Assembly (NCBI GenBank): GCA_947500575.1 | Contig: CANMSI010000005.1 | Span: 180,616-244,615, forward strand | Direction of reading: 5' to 3' | Length of the DNA stretch: 64,000 nt | Origin: an uncultured Flavobacteriaceae bacterium | Lineage (GTDB): Bacteria > Bacteroidota > Bacteroidia > Flavobacteriales > Flavobacteriaceae | Shown here: positions 43,791-53,005 of the stretch, one piece after another | How the letters are laid out: each line of letters starts with the position of its first letter | Numbering within the stretch: the first letter of the stretch is position 1 | The notes under the pieces: model-generated | What the model was told of the DNA's origin: nothing | The model's input: only the letters and a program-made list of their open reading frames with translations | Database searches by the model: none | Made by a program: the position numbers and the translations under genes

Positions 43791-44842
43791 TAATTAATGG
43801 TTTTTAACCAGCTCAATAACTCTTGTCTAACCTTAAAACTATCATATCTTTTGGCGGTTTCCAGGCTGTTTATCTTCATTGTTTTCTTTTCCTCTTCTGA
43901 AAGCTGATAAAACGTCCACATTTTTTTTGCCAAATCTTCACTATCTCCTTTATTTACCAAATACCCATTATGCCCCTGGGCTACATAGCCATTAGGCCCT
44001 GGTATGTTGCTCGCTATAACTGGCTTCCCACACATCATGGCTTCTATCCCAACTAGACCTAAACTCTCCCTAAACGTTGGAAAAATAAATACATCAAATT
44101 TCCCATATATGTCTACTAGTTTTTCTTGTTGAACACTTTTTATTAAAGTTACCTTCACCTTGGTGGTATTAATTTGTTCTTCTATTTTTCGTAAATCTGG
44201 CCCGTCCCCTACCATGATCGCCTCGAATTCTAACATCCCATAAGATTCCTTAAGGATTTGAAGTGCTTTTACAAACGTTCTCCATCCTTTTGTCTTTATA
44301 AAGTTAGAAACAAATCCAAAAACGAATGTTTTAGAAGTAATATGTTTTGGATAAAAAATGTTGCCATCTACCCCTCCAGAAGGATAAATAAAGATGGAGT
44401 TGGTAATTTCTGTCCGAAAAGTCTTCTGAAGCTCTTGGTCAAAATAGGCAGAAGGGACTACTACTTTGCTTTTCCGCAAACTTGCTTTTAACCAAATTGC
44501 AAGAAAGCGTTTTAACACTGTTTCAAAAACCGCATCGCTACCGTGAAAATTTAACACCGTTGTTATTCCTCTCCATGTAAATGGCATTAGAACAGGAGCA
44601 AAATACAATGGGAAATGAACATAAATAATATCCTTTTTTCTAGCAATAAACCAAAGCCTAACAACTCTTAAATAGAGCCATACATACCCAATCCCTTTGG
44701 CCAATACTCCCTGTTTTTTTGTCAAAACTATATTAACCACATCATAATCTTCCTTAATAGCCTCTTTAAAACGCTTCACAAAAATACCATATCTGACATT
44801 TTTTTCAGAGGGATACATATTAGACAACAGGTATATTTTCAT
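43790..44842 (-). CDS. Glycosyltransferase family 4
   Basis: 350 residues from the ATG ending at 44842 (MKIYLLSNMYPSEKNVRYG), which overlaps the polymerase stop by 4 bases. The longer frame to 44890 reads into that gene. GT-B fold: PLYFAPVLMPF, NFHGSDAVFE, VFGFVSNFIKTKGWRTFVKA, MVGDGPDLRKIEEQI and the GT4 EX7E region FPTFRESLGLVGIEAMMCGK. The sugar is not readable. The only GT-B family 4 enzyme in the locus. Confidence 0.92.
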   Translation of the reverse strand: MKIYLLSNMYPSEKNVRYGIFVKRFKEAIKEDYDVVNIVLTKKQGVLAKGIGYVWLYLRVVRLWFIARKKDIIYVHFPLYFAPVLMPFTWRGITTVLNFHGSDAVFETVLKRFLAIWLKASLRKSKVVVPSAYFDQELQKTFRTEITNSIFIYPSGGVDGNIFYPKHITSKTFVFGFVSNFIKTKGWRTFVKALQILKESYGMLEFEAIMVGDGPDLRKIEEQINTTKVKVTLIKSVQQEKLVDIYGKFDVFIFPTFRESLGLVGIEAMMCGKPVIASNIPGPNGYVAQGHNGYLVNKGDSEDLAKKMWTFYQLSEEEKKTMKINSLETAKRYDSFKVRQELLSWLKTIN

Positions 44843-46179
44843 GAATTTTGATTTAGCACTTTTACCTCTTGGGGGTTCAAATGATACCACCCTAAATAAG
44901 AAAATATTGTGAAAAATACTGCACTAAACGTTATTCCATAGTTTCGATCAAAGAAATTTTCCACTATACAAACACAAAAAATAATAAGTAGTAACGAGGC
45001 ATAACGGTAGTTTCCATTTGCAAGCGCTAGCTGTACGTTCGAAAGAAAGAAAAAGCATAGAAAAAAGACCCCCACAACTCCAAATCTTACTGCGTATCCA
45101 ATGAACTGATTGTGTGCATTATAACCCATTTTAGAAGCAATATGCATTTTATCTCGCTCAAACTGCTTTTTCAAATTTGGATACTCATCTGCAACACCGT
45201 ATCCAAATATAGGTCTCTCCTTTACGAGTTCTAATGCAGAAATCCATCTTGCCATTCTGGGGTTGGCCTTCGCTTTAGAGTTAAATTCTTCTTCATTTTC
45301 TGTCGATATTTCAAATTTGTAAATATTCTTTATTCGATACCCTATGTAGGTTCCAGAAACATACTGTAAGGTAGTAAAAAGGAAAATCCCTAAGCCCAAG
45401 CTATATATAAAAAGTAGGCTGTATTTCCTTGTCGCAAATAGCTTGTAAGCGCTTTTACAAATAAATAATACGCCTATCAAAAACATTCCGAAGAAAATAA
45501 TTCTGGAGTTTAGAAAAAGAAAGCATAGAAAAAAGAATGCTACAAATATAATTTTGATCCGCGTTCTATTAATTATCCTATTCATAAAAATAAGACTAGT
45601 GAGACAATACACTCCTAAATACGTTGGGTGCTGATCTAAAGGCTTTGTGAAATATTGATAGGTGTGATAATAGTCAAATAAGTCTTTCCCAATAGTAAAA
45701 CCTCCCTGATCCAAAAAATAGTGATATAGATTATATGTCAAAAGGATTAACATGGAAACAAAGGATCCAAAAAATAAGCCCCTCAAAATAGATCCTAATA
45801 CAATAGTTAATTGTTCTCGTCGAAAAAAAAGAAAAACAATGGGCACTAGTATAAAAGAAAGTGTTTTTTCTATATATCTAAAGCTGTCGTCAGGGTGGCT
45901 TGTATAAAAAATACCCATTAGGTGCAGTAGAAAAAAAGGGAAAACGGAATATAGCAGCATTCTCTTTTTAATCGTTAAAACTCTAAAGTGTGGTTCTTGC
46001 TTTAAGAAAATCACGGCCAGTAAAAGTGAGGTTATTAAAAAGATATTACTTACTCCTGTATGCAAGGGAAGAAAAAAAGAAAAGAGAAGAAAACTTCCTT
46101 CAAAAAACCGCTGCCAAAAGCTTGTTCGGGTAGCTGTTTTAAAGTCTGAAAGAAATTTTATTTTCATACGTTCTTGCAA
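44839..46179 (-). CDS. O-antigen ligase/polymerase family membrane protein
   Basis: 446 residues, about 12 membrane segments, with a large periplasmic loop at about 270-345. In it lie ARWISALELVKERPIFGYGV and MGYNAHNQFIGYAVRFG, the RPxxGxG and H-NxxL-like elements of the Wzy_C/WaaL family. Such proteins polymerise or ligate lipid-linked glycans outside the inner membrane. First gene of the operon. Start could be Met1 (46179) or Met5 (46167). Confidence 0.85.
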   Translation of the reverse strand: MQERMKIKFLSDFKTATRTSFWQRFFEGSFLLFSFFLPLHTGVSNIFLITSLLLAVIFLKQEPHFRVLTIKKRMLLYSVFPFFLLHLMGIFYTSHPDDSFRYIEKTLSFILVPIVFLFFRREQLTIVLGSILRGLFFGSFVSMLILLTYNLYHYFLDQGGFTIGKDLFDYYHTYQYFTKPLDQHPTYLGVYCLTSLIFMNRIINRTRIKIIFVAFFFLCFLFLNSRIIFFGMFLIGVLFICKSAYKLFATRKYSLLFIYSLGLGIFLFTTLQYVSGTYIGYRIKNIYKFEISTENEEEFNSKAKANPRMARWISALELVKERPIFGYGVADEYPNLKKQFERDKMHIASKMGYNAHNQFIGYAVRFGVVGVFFLCFFFLSNVQLALANGNYRYASLLLIIFCVCIVENFFDRNYGITFSAVFFTIFSYLGWYHLNPQEVKVLNQNS

Positions 46180-46422
46180 ATTAATTTTCCAATAATACCC
46201 TTAAATTTCGCCTTTCAAAACTGTCATTTACAATGAACGGCTCTCACAAAAGTCTAAGAATATCTTTTATTCTCTTGTAAATTGTTTTTAGAAATTAAAT
46301 GAGCAAATTTAAGCTATATTGCGTTAACATATTCTTCCTTATATGGTTTTACAAAAGGATCTATATAACTTAGAATAAAATGGTATTTTTAACCCTTAGA
46401 GAAATTATCTTATCCTTGATTA

Positions 46423-47661
46423 ATGCTAAAGTTAAGTTATATTGACAACTTTATAATCCTTCTTATGTTTGCCCTTTTACCTGTAGATATGGTAAATGGA
46501 ATATTACTACAGAACAATGTTAATTTACCCATTAGTCTAGGACAATTTTATAAGTTTTTTATTCTTGTTTTTTTGTTTTTTAGATTCTGTTTTAAGGCAA
46601 AGCTTCTGGTCACTTCTTCCATCATTGGATTCTTATTATTCCTTCCTTCGGTTTATCAATCTATTATAGGTTCTACAGATATCTCTTTATTTACAGAAGT
46701 TGTTAAAATAACTAAATATCTAACTCCGTTTTTCTGTTTTCTTTTTTTTGTAGAGTTCATAAAAAAAAGGGAAGGGTATGCTTACCGTAAATTGATTCAG
46801 CTAGTATGGTTTTCCTATACAGTTTTGGTTATCAATACTTTTATAAAGTATATTGGTCTTGGATATCCTGCCTATGCTAATGGCAATATAGGCAGCAAAG
46901 GTTTCTTCTTTGCAGGCAATGAGCTTTCTGCATTACTTATTATTGTAAGTGCTATTCTAGGTTTTAAATTATGGCTAAACGGGAAAAAGAAAGCATATTA
47001 CCTCTTCTTAGTATTGAATTTACTTGCGGCGCTAACCATTAGTTCTAAAACAGCAGTTTTGGGTATTATTCTCATCTTTTTTGCAATCCCTTTTCAAAAA
47101 AATTCGTTTAGCATTAAGAAGTTACTTGCATTGATTACCTCTGTGGTTGTCTTTCTACCAATTGTATTTTTTGCATCTTGGAAATTCATCCAAAACTCAG
47201 CTCTTATTTTAAGAATACAATTTTTTTATGAAAAGTTTGACTTCTGGACTTTTATCCTATCCAGTAGAAATACCTTTTTAAAAAAATCGTTTGACACTTA
47301 TTGGAATGAGTATACCATTTTAGAAAAAATAATAGGAGTTGGCCGTGCAAAATATGAATACCTAAATGAAAACAAAATCGTAGAAATGGACATTATAGAC
47401 ATCTTTTTCTCATATGGATTCTTAGGGGTTGCAATCTTTATTGGGATGATGGTGCTTTTACTAATGCAAGCTAAGCGATTTTGGAAGACAGGGGACTATC
47501 CTTTTGCAAGTTTGGTGCTTTTAATGATTGGTATTCTCCTGCTTATTTCGACGATGGCCGGGCATGTATATGGAGCAGGAATGTCTGCCGTTTTCATTGG
47601 GCTTTTATTTAGTCTGGTTTATGTAAAACAAAATGCAACGAATTCTTATTTAATGAAGTAA
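46423..47661 (+). CDS. Second O-antigen polymerase-like membrane protein, opposite orientation
   Basis: 412 residues, 10-12 hydrophobic segments, AT-rich. A loop around residues 260-320 (ILSSRNTFLKKSFDTYWNEY, IIGVGRAKYEYL) resembles the large loop of Wzy-type polymerases, but motifs are weak. The only rightward gene between 41.9 and 57.6 kb. This and its low G+C look suggest an insertion or replacement in a variable glycan locus. Weak similarity means a general polysaccharide membrane protein is the safer name. Confidence 0.7.
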   Translation: MLKLSYIDNFIILLMFALLPVDMVNGILLQNNVNLPISLGQFYKFFILVFLFFRFCFKAKLLVTSSIIGFLLFLPSVYQSIIGSTDISLFTEVVKITKYLTPFFCFLFFVEFIKKREGYAYRKLIQLVWFSYTVLVINTFIKYIGLGYPAYANGNIGSKGFFFAGNELSALLIIVSAILGFKLWLNGKKKAYYLFLVLNLLAALTISSKTAVLGIILIFFAIPFQKNSFSIKKLLALITSVVVFLPIVFFASWKFIQNSALILRIQFFYEKFDFWTFILSSRNTFLKKSFDTYWNEYTILEKIIGVGRAKYEYLNENKIVEMDIIDIFFSYGFLGVAIFIGMMVLLLMQAKRFWKTGDYPFASLVLLMIGILLLISTMAGHVYGAGMSAVFIGLLFSLVYVKQNATNSYLMK

Positions 47662-47694
47662 CGATTTTATATAAATGTTGGTTCTCGTCTATTT

Positions 47695-48801
47695 TTAGCC
47701 TTGTATGGCAGTTTCTATATACTGCAAAGATGCGTTTCTAATTTCTTCTAGTTTAGTAGTTACATTAGCATATTCCAAGGTAAGGGTGAGGTTTTCAAAA
47801 TCACTTTCCTTATACATAATTCGCTCTCTTATTCCTAGTAATTCTAGCAAGCTTTCTTGTCTATTAGCGCGTTCATTTGCTGAAATACAAGCAAATGGTT
47901 TTTTAAAATTAACAGCAAAACACATTCCATGAAAAGAATCCGTAATCACAAAACTAGCATTTGAATACAGCTGAATAAACTCTTGTGGACCAGCATCTCT
48001 AACGTGTTTATCTATTTTTGTAATTGGCAAGAGCATTCTATCTATTGCAACAATTTTTAAGTTTAATTTTTTGCCAAAAAAATCGATAGCCTTTTTTATC
48101 AAAGCAGTTCTAGGAACAGAATAAACCAAAATATAGTTTTCTTTTGGTGTTTCTTCTTTAATATTAAAACTAGCATACCATTCTGCCTGGGTTAAAAGTA
48201 ATGTAGGGTCTACTACGTGGTGTATGTCCCTTTTAGGAAGTATTTCCTGTAATTTTTTTTGCCCATCTTTCTCCCTCACAGAAATCATACTAAAATCATC
48301 TAGTAGGGAACTTACTTCCTCTTTTTCTTCATCAGAATACATATGATGTCCAATGCTTGAGGCATAGGAAAATTTTTTGAAATCCTTTTTTACAAAGGAT
48401 AGAAAAAAGATAGGGTCTACCTTTCCAACTTCGCTAACAACTCCCGGATTCCATATTTGATCACTCCCACAAACATAGACCTCATACCCGTTCACTTTGT
48501 CCTCCAAAAGTTCATTTGATCTAAACTCCTTCGTCAGGTTCATATGTAAAGACAGGAATTTCTTAAATCGCGAAAGTAATTTATAACGGTTAGGAAGGTT
48601 TAATAGATCATGTGCTAACATCTTTACCCCGTGCACGGATAATTCAAACCTAACCATATCCATATGCCGCGCTAAATGAGGGTTATAATAATCAATAGTA
48701 CTTACAGTTCCATACTTGGACAATGCAACTTTGGTAGCATAGGCCTGTAAAACCGCACCATAATTGGTAACTTTATGTATTGTAACTAATGCTATTTTCA
48801 T
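47695..48801 (-). CDS. Polysaccharide pyruvyl transferase family protein
   Basis: 368 residues, PF04230 fold. The hallmarks are NYGAVLQAYATKVALSKYG (about 13-31), YVCGSDQIWNPGVV, MISVREKDGQKKLQ, VDPTLLLTQAEWY, and the C-terminal DSFHGMCFAVNFKKPFACI. These enzymes transfer the PEP-derived pyruvyl group to a sugar, usually as a ketal, before or during chain assembly. Its start overlaps the MurB-like gene's stop by 4 bases (ATGA), a tight coupling that matters for the MurB-like gene's likely role. Acceptor sugar unknown. Confidence 0.9.
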   Translation of the reverse strand: MKIALVTIHKVTNYGAVLQAYATKVALSKYGTVSTIDYYNPHLARHMDMVRFELSVHGVKMLAHDLLNLPNRYKLLSRFKKFLSLHMNLTKEFRSNELLEDKVNGYEVYVCGSDQIWNPGVVSEVGKVDPIFFLSFVKKDFKKFSYASSIGHHMYSDEEKEEVSSLLDDFSMISVREKDGQKKLQEILPKRDIHHVVDPTLLLTQAEWYASFNIKEETPKENYILVYSVPRTALIKKAIDFFGKKLNLKIVAIDRMLLPITKIDKHVRDAGPQEFIQLYSNASFVITDSFHGMCFAVNFKKPFACISANERANRQESLLELLGIRERIMYKESDFENLTLTLEYANVTTKLEEIRNASLQYIETAIQG

Positions 48802-49892
48802 TTTGTTTGGTTTAGCTCGGAGGATATATAATGATATGTTTCTTTAAAATTATCGTTTATTGAATACACTGTAGGGCCAATTAGAATCTCATTTTCAATA
48901 TGATATTCTTTATCCAACAAATGATAAGTCGTAAATACATAATTCATAATTTCTTTCGTGTCGACTGTACCATCATTTATCAGAATATTTGAGCTTTTAA
49001 TTGACATGTTATAGTCGAATTCAATATTCTTTTTAGACTTAAGATACTTTAACTGTAGCTTGTTAAACACTAACTGATTGGGTTTTTTACGGTTGATAAG
49101 CTTCATTAAAGGGTTCTTGTGGATATACTTTAAAAACCAATAACGCATTGTATATACTTTATCATTTTTCAATATCCTTTGATACAGATTTATTGGAATT
49201 GATATCATACTACCTAAATTGGGATAGACAAAATCTTGATATGAATGTCGAGCAATATGATACGTCTCTATTTTTCTAGCAATTTCTTCTCGATCACCCT
49301 TCGGTAAACGAAATTTCCCACTTAAAATAATATAACTACCGCTTTTAAAAACAGATGTTCTATAAGAAAAATTACATTCTTCCTTGGAAAGTGTTACATG
49401 ATTATTGTTCTCATCAATACAATCAACAGAAACTAAGTTGTCGGATACAGAATGGCCATACGCCCCGGCATTCATAAAGATAGCTCCTCCCAAACTTGCA
49501 GGTATACCCTCTAAACCCTCAAAACCCTTCGCTTGATGCATTAAAGCAACACGAACCAAATTGCTTAAAGCGTACCCTGATTCAACACTTACCATATTAT
49601 CCTCAACTTCTACTTTAACCAAATTCTTTGTGGAAATAATAATTGAATACTCAACTTCATCAAGTAGTAAAAGATTACTGGTAAATCCAATAATTTTATA
49701 ATCTAGTTTATTTTTAAATAAATAATTAACGACCAACTTAAACTGATCAATAGATATTGGGGTCAAAAAAAACTTTATTTTACCCCCTGTCTTAAAATAC
49801 GTTTCATACTTTATGACATAGTCTTTAAAAAAAAGGCAATTTTCCTTCTCCAAGAAATCATTTAATTCATTAAGTTCCTTTTCCGAAATCAT
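48798..49892 (-). CDS. MurB-like FAD-binding oxidoreductase in polysaccharide operon
   Basis: 364 residues. Clear relation to UDP-N-acetylenolpyruvoylglucosamine reductase: FKTGGKIKFF (33-42), GFTSNLLL (69-76), GLEGIPASLGGAIFMNAGAYG (126-146), FSYRTSVFK (175-183, Arg178 conserved) and PNLGSMIS (224-231). The region 232-298 is longer and unlike MurB. At the C-terminus the catalytic Glu of the usual PEV motif appears as PTV (Thr341), so it is unlikely to be the cell's housekeeping MurB. It sits 3 bases from a Wzx gene and overlaps a pyruvyl transferase gene, implying use on a PEP-derived group of a surface glycan. Confidence 0.8.
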   Translation of the reverse strand: MISEKELNELNDFLEKENCLFFKDYVIKYETYFKTGGKIKFFLTPISIDQFKLVVNYLFKNKLDYKIIGFTSNLLLLDEVEYSIIISTKNLVKVEVEDNMVSVESGYALSNLVRVALMHQAKGFEGLEGIPASLGGAIFMNAGAYGHSVSDNLVSVDCIDENNNHVTLSKEECNFSYRTSVFKSGSYIILSGKFRLPKGDREEIARKIETYHIARHSYQDFVYPNLGSMISIPINLYQRILKNDKVYTMRYWFLKYIHKNPLMKLINRKKPNQLVFNKLQLKYLKSKKNIEFDYNMSIKSSNILINDGTVDTKEIMNYVFTTYHLLDKEYHIENEILIGPTVYSINDNFKETYHYISSELNQTK

Positions 49893-49895
49893 GTA

Positions 49896-51176
49896 TTACA
49901 TTTTATCTTGAAATACTAAACGTTTTGCCGAATAAAAATATATTAGCAGTAAAATCGCATTACTTATCACGGTTGAAAAAGCAGCGCCTTTTGCTCCATA
50001 TTTAGGTATCATAAATACGTTAAGTACTATATTTAAACATGCAATAACACCCATCAATTTTACCTTTAACTTCATATGTTCTTTTGTAACAAGGGTAGCG
50101 CCTACGCCGTAGGCAAGAAAAGAAATTGGCATTGTAATGGATAAAATATTAATCAATGTAATTGAAGGGATATATTCTATTCCAAAAATTATTGGAATGA
50201 AAAAATGAGATAACAAAAGTACAATCAACATTATCAAACTCCCAACAATAAGCATAATTAAATTACTTTGCTTAAATACCCGATAGAATTTATCGCTATC
50301 ATGATTCGCCCATCTATGATATTTAGGCATCAAAAACTTACCAAACAAAATCGTGGGAATAATTAGAATAGCTGTTAAAATTACATACGCCACATTATAA
50401 TATCCAGTTTCTATATCACCTGCTATATATTTCACCATTATAATATCGCTTTGAACGTAAACAAATGCAAAAAGATTAGCCAACCCAAAAGGCCATGATT
50501 CCTTAAATACTTCTTTAACCTTTGGTGTCTTCAATAAACTATTTTCGGTGAATTTATGCCCTTTTAATGCAAACTTTCCTTTACTCATATTATATAATTG
50601 ATACACTCCTAGAAATGCAAAAACACATCCTACAATGGCATAAATATAACCCACCTCTATTACTAATAGCGAAATATCTAAAATATAAAAACACCCTATT
50701 ATTATTATTAGTCTAAATAAATTAGGAAGTAGTTGCCAGAAGGCCAATTGTTTGTAACGTTCTTCCAGTTGCAGTTTTGAGCATACTAATTCTACGGAAA
50801 TATACCCGTAGATATAACATATTAGAACAAGCAATAACTTTCTAGTGGTGTTATCATGAAATTCTAAAAAAGTTAGTAAGAACACCGCTACAGAAATCAA
50901 TACAAGGGTAAGTGCAACAAAATTAAGAGAAGGTTTTATCCATCTAGTTCCTGCCCATCCTTCTTTTCCAAAAAGTTTAAGCCATACTTTAGAAACCCCA
51001 AAGCCAGCCAGTAAAGAAAAAATAGTAATTGTAGCCAAGGCAGACGAAAAAAGACCAAAAGATTCTGGTCCAATTTTTCTTGCTAGTACCGTATAAATAA
51101 CAAACGTACTTCCACTCCCAACCAATGAACCTATCCATAGGAATGATAAGGATTTTAGTGCCTTCTTAGAACTCAT
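49896..51176 (-). CDS. Wzx-type oligosaccharide flippase
   Basis: 426 residues with 12 or so membrane segments. N-terminal pattern SFLWIGSLVGSGSTFVIYTVLARKIGPESFG is typical of polysaccharide flippases (MOP superfamily). Probably exports the lipid-linked repeat unit built in this locus. First of a three-gene tight operon flippase / MurB-like / pyruvyl transferase. TACTTTTT upstream is a one-mismatch -7 box. Confidence 0.88.
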   Translation of the reverse strand: MSSKKALKSLSFLWIGSLVGSGSTFVIYTVLARKIGPESFGLFSSALATITIFSLLAGFGVSKVWLKLFGKEGWAGTRWIKPSLNFVALTLVLISVAVFLLTFLEFHDNTTRKLLLVLICYIYGYISVELVCSKLQLEERYKQLAFWQLLPNLFRLIIIIGCFYILDISLLVIEVGYIYAIVGCVFAFLGVYQLYNMSKGKFALKGHKFTENSLLKTPKVKEVFKESWPFGLANLFAFVYVQSDIIMVKYIAGDIETGYYNVAYVILTAILIIPTILFGKFLMPKYHRWANHDSDKFYRVFKQSNLIMLIVGSLIMLIVLLLSHFFIPIIFGIEYIPSITLINILSITMPISFLAYGVGATLVTKEHMKLKVKLMGVIACLNIVLNVFMIPKYGAKGAAFSTVISNAILLLIYFYSAKRLVFQDKM

Positions 51177-51656
51177 TAGTATCTTCTTTAATTTAGTTTT
51201 TGCTTTAGAAAAAGTACATTAAATTTATTTCAAAAGGTTTCTTTCTAGACGTCCAATTAGCCATTATAATACCAAAAAATGACAATATTGATATTTTTTT
51301 CGTAAAATTCTAAAATTTTAATACCATTCTATCATAGCGCAGATTATTATACTTCTTTGTGCTCCGTAATCCAGAATCATAAGCTTTAAATTTTTGTATC
51401 AATGGTTTTAGCTAAATAATTTTTTATCAATCGCCAATCCAACCATCCATAGCGAATCTAACTTGCACTTAGTATAAAAATACCTCTTGCTTTTATATTT
51501 TTATGACAAACCTAGTATAATGTGAAAGCTAATGAAGGGAAATTGTAAGGTCAAAAGAATTGAATAACATACAATATAAAGCGGTAGAGGTCGGTTGTTA
51601 GGCCCAAATTAAATTCTTAATGGTACCATTAAGTGGTTTAGCTATTAAATCTTGTT
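51177..51656. other. AT-rich intergenic region between flippase and rmlD
   Basis: 480 bases with no gene I can support. The part next to rmlD (51598-51656) reads as a possible out-of-frame continuation of rmlD. The rest is very A/T-rich with no clear terminator or repeat. It may be a junction of exchanged glycan cassettes. Confidence 0.5.
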
Positions 51657-52433
51657 TTATATCAAAACACTGTATACAGGTCTTTCGGCAAAAGTACGAT
51701 AATTCTTAGCTTTTTTAAGCGCTACCTTACCTACTAACCCATTTTCCTCTAAGATTCTATTGGCAAAATCGTACCATGTCATGACTTCTCTATCCGTAAA
51801 GTGAGATATCCCAAATTGTATAACGTCTGGTTTTAGTAACATTGAAAGAATGTATTTTGCCAAATTACGTGCATGTGTAGGACAGCCGGTTTGCGCATCG
51901 GTAACATACAGCTCCGATTCTATTTTAGCTTTTTGGAGAATTGTTTTATAAAAGTTTTTTCCAAAGTCAGAATATAGCCATGAGGTTCTAACAATTAAAT
52001 AGTCTGTTAGTATTTTTTGAATCTCTTCTTCTCCAGCTAATTTGGATTTCCCGTATTGATTAATTGGATTGGTAACATCCTTGCTTGTATACGGTTCTCC
52101 TTTTCTGCCATCAAAGACATAGTCTGTTGAAATATGTATGAGTACTACATCCTTTGTTTTACAGGCCAAGGCAAGGTTTCTAACTCCAATAGCATTTACT
52201 GCAAACGCTTTCTCAGGGAATTGTTCCGCGGTTTCTACTTCAGTGAAAGCTGCGCAATTAATACAATAATCAAAACTATCAGCGTCAAAAACTGCATTTA
52301 CCTGTTCTTGATCTGTAATATTCAAAGTAGCAGTGCTGGTAAACGTAAAAAAAAGGTTCTTGTAAGAAGGTGCTATTTCCTGAATACTCTTCCCTAGTTG
52401 GCCATAGGATCCAGTTACCAAAATTCGAATCAT
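51657..52433 (-). CDS. rmlD: dTDP-4-dehydrorhamnose reductase, C-terminally short
   Basis: 258 residues. Last step of dTDP-L-rhamnose synthesis. NADPH site GSYGQLGKSIQE (8-19), ISTDYVFDG, catalytic YGKSKLAGE (about 129-137), RTSWLYSDFGKNFY and the substrate-binding end RTFAERPVYSVL. Typical RmlD proteins continue 25-30 residues after RPxxSxL; here a stop follows one residue later. A shifted frame stays open for about 20 codons beyond (to 51598). Start overlaps rmlC by 4 bases. Activity may persist, since the active-site residues are all upstream. Confidence 0.85.
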   Translation of the reverse strand: MIRILVTGSYGQLGKSIQEIAPSYKNLFFTFTSTATLNITDQEQVNAVFDADSFDYCINCAAFTEVETAEQFPEKAFAVNAIGVRNLALACKTKDVVLIHISTDYVFDGRKGEPYTSKDVTNPINQYGKSKLAGEEEIQKILTDYLIVRTSWLYSDFGKNFYKTILQKAKIESELYVTDAQTGCPTHARNLAKYILSMLLKPDVIQFGISHFTDREVMTWYDFANRILEENGLVGKVALKKAKNYRTFAERPVYSVLI

Positions 52434-52975
52434 AATACAAGTTCCTTAAAAGAAGGTAATTTTTGATCTTTTTTAGAAAGAATGATCTGTTCTTTCGGAA
52501 ATTCCCAATCTATATTTAGATCTGGATCATCATAAATTATTCCTCCCTCAGCCTTCCTATTGTAATATTGGTCGCATTTGTAAACAAAGTGAGTGGCATC
52601 TTCTAAAGCAATGAAACCATGAGCCATCCCTTTTGGTATAAAGAGAATTTTGCGATTAGTGGCAGATAATCTAACCTTAATATGCTCGCCAAAAGTTTTG
52701 CTGTTCTTTCGAATATCTACTACCACATCTATTACCTCCCCTTGCACTACTCGCACCATTTTTGCTTGGGATTTTTGACTTTCTTGAAAGTGTAATCCCC
52801 TTAAAACGCCCTTGTAAGAGATTGAATGATTGTCTTGCACAAAATCTACCTTATAGCCAAGTTCATGCTCCAGCACATTTTTCTTGAAGGATTCGAAAAA
52901 GATTCCTCTTTCATCCGTAAAAGATTTTGGTTGTATAATATAACAACCTGATAATGCAGTTTTTTCTATGTTCAA
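52430..52975 (-). CDS. rmlC: dTDP-4-dehydrorhamnose 3,5-epimerase
   Basis: 181 residues, cupin fold. FVQDNHSISYKGVLRGLHFQ carries the catalytic His (RGLHF); GEVIDVVVDIRKNSKTFG, FIPKGMAHGFIALEDATHFVYKCDQYYN and IIYDDPDLNIDW complete the family pattern with catalytic Tyr. It follows rmlA after 30 bases. Converts dTDP-4-keto-6-deoxyglucose to the L-lyxo epimer. Confidence 0.96.
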   Translation of the reverse strand: MNIEKTALSGCYIIQPKSFTDERGIFFESFKKNVLEHELGYKVDFVQDNHSISYKGVLRGLHFQESQKSQAKMVRVVQGEVIDVVVDIRKNSKTFGEHIKVRLSATNRKILFIPKGMAHGFIALEDATHFVYKCDQYYNRKAEGGIIYDDPDLNIDWEFPKEQIILSKKDQKLPSFKELVL

Positions 52976-53005
52976 TTTACGAATAGTATCAAATGAATAT
53001 TGAAT

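Noticed and set aside
48798..49892. Housekeeping murB
   Set aside because: The final catalytic Glu position reads Thr, a central region is non-homologous, and the gene is embedded in a polysaccharide operon, so the name murB was not given.
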